The notes under the pieces are model-generated. The model ran no database searches, was not told the DNA's origin, and was given only the letters and a program-made list of their open reading frames with translations. DNA of 64,000 bases from CAVQOB01 sp963714325 (lineage in GTDB: Bacteria; Pseudomonadota; Alphaproteobacteria; Rhizobiales; Hyphomicrobiaceae). The stretch covers positions 1 through 64,000 of the forward strand of contig CAVQOB010000002.1 in NCBI GenBank assembly GCA_963714325.1. The letters are read 5' to 3'. Numbering within the stretch: the first letter of the stretch is position 1; each line of letters starts with the position of its first letter. The position numbers were made by a program, and so were the translations under genes. This document shows, piece after piece, positions 62,434 to 64,000 of this stretch.

Positions 62434-64000
62434 TGCCTGTTTCATTGTGCACCTCCTTTTTAAGTATCTGAAAACATTGAGATCTGATTTTCGGAGTCGA
62501 TCCGACACGGGCGACCTTTTCGTTTCAGTGCGGCGGCGACCGGCTCGGCTTCGAGATCGGCAGCACGGATTTGATGCGGCGCGTCAGGAATGATCTGCTC
62601 GCTCTTGAGGACGCCGGCCTTGATGAGTTTGCGAATTTGATGATGGCTGACGCCGAGTTTGGCCGCCGCATCGCGCATCGTCAGCCACTCGCCGTCCTTT
62701 TCGGCGGAGCGGTAGCCGTGTATGTCGCGTACGCGGCGGATGTCACCGACACGGCGTGCCGTCCAAGTCTTGTTCTGGCCGGTCGGTATGCCCATACGGT
62801 TCAAGGATGCAGCGATGTCCTGATCGGACCAGCGACCCGCCATACTGCGCATGATTGCAATCGCCTCGTCTGCAGTGTGGCAGCCGTGTTCGCCGGTTTT
62901 GGGCTTGCGGATGCGCAGCTCGGAATGCTGGCCACCCTTCCAGTGAACCACGAGAACGATCTCGCCAGCCGCCGCATCGAAGTCGGCGACGATCTCGTTA
63001 ATCAGGGAGCGCACAAGGCGCTGGCGCGTTCGCATAGTCGTCCTCGGCGCCTTCCAAGCTGCTGAGAGATCATCTGCCAATCCTGAGAAGTCGGGACGTG
63101 CTTCGCCGACCTCAGGTGGTTGCTGACCGTCGAGCCGCTTCCGGCATGCCTCGACGCGCCGCAATGCGGTCTCCCACGCTTTCTCCAACTGCGCGGCGAT
63201 CAGCCGATTATCGGGATCGCAAGCGGCATAGCGACGCTCGGCAAGCGACGCATCGTATTGGGCTTGGTTCAGCTCCAGCTCGGCGATGCGTCGCCGGTCC
63301 TTGTCTTCATCTCTCAGCATTCGCTCGGCCTCCACGGCTGCCTCGATCGCCATCGGTGCCACAGCACACAGCATCTCGGCTGCGATTGTCGCGTCGATGC
63401 GTTTGCCACCGAAGCTCATGCAATACCGCAACCCTAATTGCAGATTCGACTTGTCGCACCTGTAAACCGGGCGGGGGTAGCGACCGGTGTAGGTAACGCT
63501 GAGCCGACGGCCACAGCGCGCACAGCAGATTAAACCAGCCAGCAGTGCGCGCCCGCCACGACCGGACTTCGCGTCGCCAACTCGGCCATAGGCGTTGCCA
63601 GCAAGCACGACCTGATTGCGCTCGTACGCCGCCCAGTCGAGATACCCCTCGTGATGATCCTTGATGAACACCTCCCATGTGTCCATCGGCTTGAGATGGC
63701 CGTAGCTCTTGCGTGCCCGGCCGTCGACAATCGCGGTACGCTTTTCGCTCTTTCCGTATGCGTAAACGCCGGCATAGAAAGGGTTCTTGAGAATCCCGAT
63801 GACGTTGCGATATCTGATCGGCCGCCAATCAACTGACGTCAATGTTCTGCCGTCGGTGGGATAGGGAAAGTGGATATTCTGCGATGCCATCCACAGCAGC
63901 ACCTGTCGGGCGCTGCCAAGCTCGAGAAACTTCTGGAAAACGAGCCTGATCACTTCTTGCAGCCGCCGATCCGGATCGAGGCCCAGCCCGATGTGTCTGT
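62434..64000 (-). mobile_element. Element encoding a large serine recombinase, partial
   Basis: Foreign DNA begins at about 62,434 in the middle of IS66 tnpC and continues to the window edge. Its only visible gene is the recombinase, whose stop lies 26 bp from the junction, the usual distance from an attachment site. Element length and other end are unknown. Confidence 0.6.
62460..64000 (-). CDS. Large serine recombinase, N-terminus beyond window
   Basis: At least 512 residues, reading off the window edge; the N-terminal catalytic Ser domain is not visible. Present are the end of the catalytic/recombinase part (DRHIGLGLDPDRRLQEVIRL, then NPFYAGVYAYGKSEKR), a zinc ribbon (CCARCGRRLSVTYTG...YRC), a coiled coil rich in Glu/Arg (about 210-270 from the GTG at 63953), and a C-terminal helix-turn-helix-like region (LGVSHHQIRKLIKAGVL). 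Such recombinases integrate and excise mobile elements. It probably mobilised the element that cut tnpC. Confidence 0.88.
   Translation of the reverse strand, partial: RHIGLGLDPDRRLQEVIRLVFQKFLELGSARQVLLWMASQNIHFPYPTDGRTLTSVDWRPIRYRNVIGILKNPFYAGVYAYGKSEKRTAIVDGRARKSYGHLKPMDTWEVFIKDHHEGYLDWAAYERNQVVLAGNAYGRVGDAKSGRGGRALLAGLICCARCGRRLSVTYTGRYPRPVYRCDKSNLQLGLRYCMSFGGKRIDATIAAEMLCAVAPMAIEAAVEAERMLRDEDKDRRRIAELELNQAQYDASLAERRYAACDPDNRLIAAQLEKAWETALRRVEACRKRLDGQQPPEVGEARPDFSGLADDLSAAWKAPRTTMRTRQRLVRSLINEIVADFDAAAGEIVLVVHWKGGQHSELRIRKPKTGEHGCHTADEAIAIMRSMAGRWSDQDIAASLNRMGIPTGQNKTWTARRVGDIRRVRDIHGYRSAEKDGEWLTMRDAAAKLGVSHHQIRKLIKAGVLKSEQIIPDAPHQIRAADLEAEPVAAALKRKGRPCRIDSENQISMFSDT

Overview
The window looks like about 64 kb of chromosome from a GC-rich alphaproteobacterium, most likely a member of the Hyphomicrobiales (Rhizobiales). 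The reasons are a glcDEF glycolate oxidase operon with a divergent LysR regulator, a plant/alpha-type glutamate-cysteine ligase beside rsmE and ubiA, a Tat-targeted TolB in a ybgC-tolQRAB-pal-cpoB-tilS-ftsH-folP order, and several palindromic intergenic repeats of the kind common in this order. Genus-level placement is not possible from the sequence alone. No rRNA, tRNA or CRISPR array was seen.

Layout. 0-20.5 kb is housekeeping and metabolism: sfsA, an Lrp-type regulator divergent from alanine dehydrogenase, a DUF1028 protein, an alginate-lyase-like exported protein, an OsmC-like protein and a methyltransferase, a YcbB-type L,D-transpeptidase, an exported MsrB/MsrA pair, a cupin/JmjC-like protein, tex, a metallophosphatase, glcFED, its LysR regulator, and a c-type cytochrome. 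20.5-30.5 kb holds palindromic repeats, a membrane-anchored alpha/beta hydrolase, gshA, and a block (rsmE, ubiA, pcp, GNAT acetyltransferase) in which every gene is broken by small indels, followed by intact meaB and a DUF900 hydrolase. 30.5-43.6 kb is the Tol-Pal envelope region, with unrelated genes (a conserved unknown, a 105-aa unknown, ribokinase) lodged between ybgC and tolQ, and a tiny lipoprotein gene between tolB and pal. 43.7-53.8 kb carries ftsH, a beta-propeller protein, folP, rarA, an EamA transporter, a catalytically dead HtrA-like protein, a Tae4-family amidase with a small membrane protein, crcB and a pseudouridine synthase. 53.8-55.2 kb is a ParA-type ATPase with a small partner.

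55.3-64 kb is an accessory, mobile-element-rich end. A very long beta-propeller-like repeat protein with a C-terminal RTX (type I secretion) region has been split by an ISL3-family element. The element's ends and perfect 8-bp target duplication can be read directly, and its removal restores one frame. Just downstream lies an IS66-family element whose tnpC carries a frameshift and is then cut off by another element encoding a large serine recombinase that runs off the window edge.

The points most worth a second look are the ISL3-split RTX giant and its mosaic base composition, the orphan Tae4-like amidase with a possible membrane immunity partner, the dead HtrA-like protein, the four-gene indel cluster at 24.6-27.5 kb (sequence error or real decay), and the nested element boundary at about 62,433.
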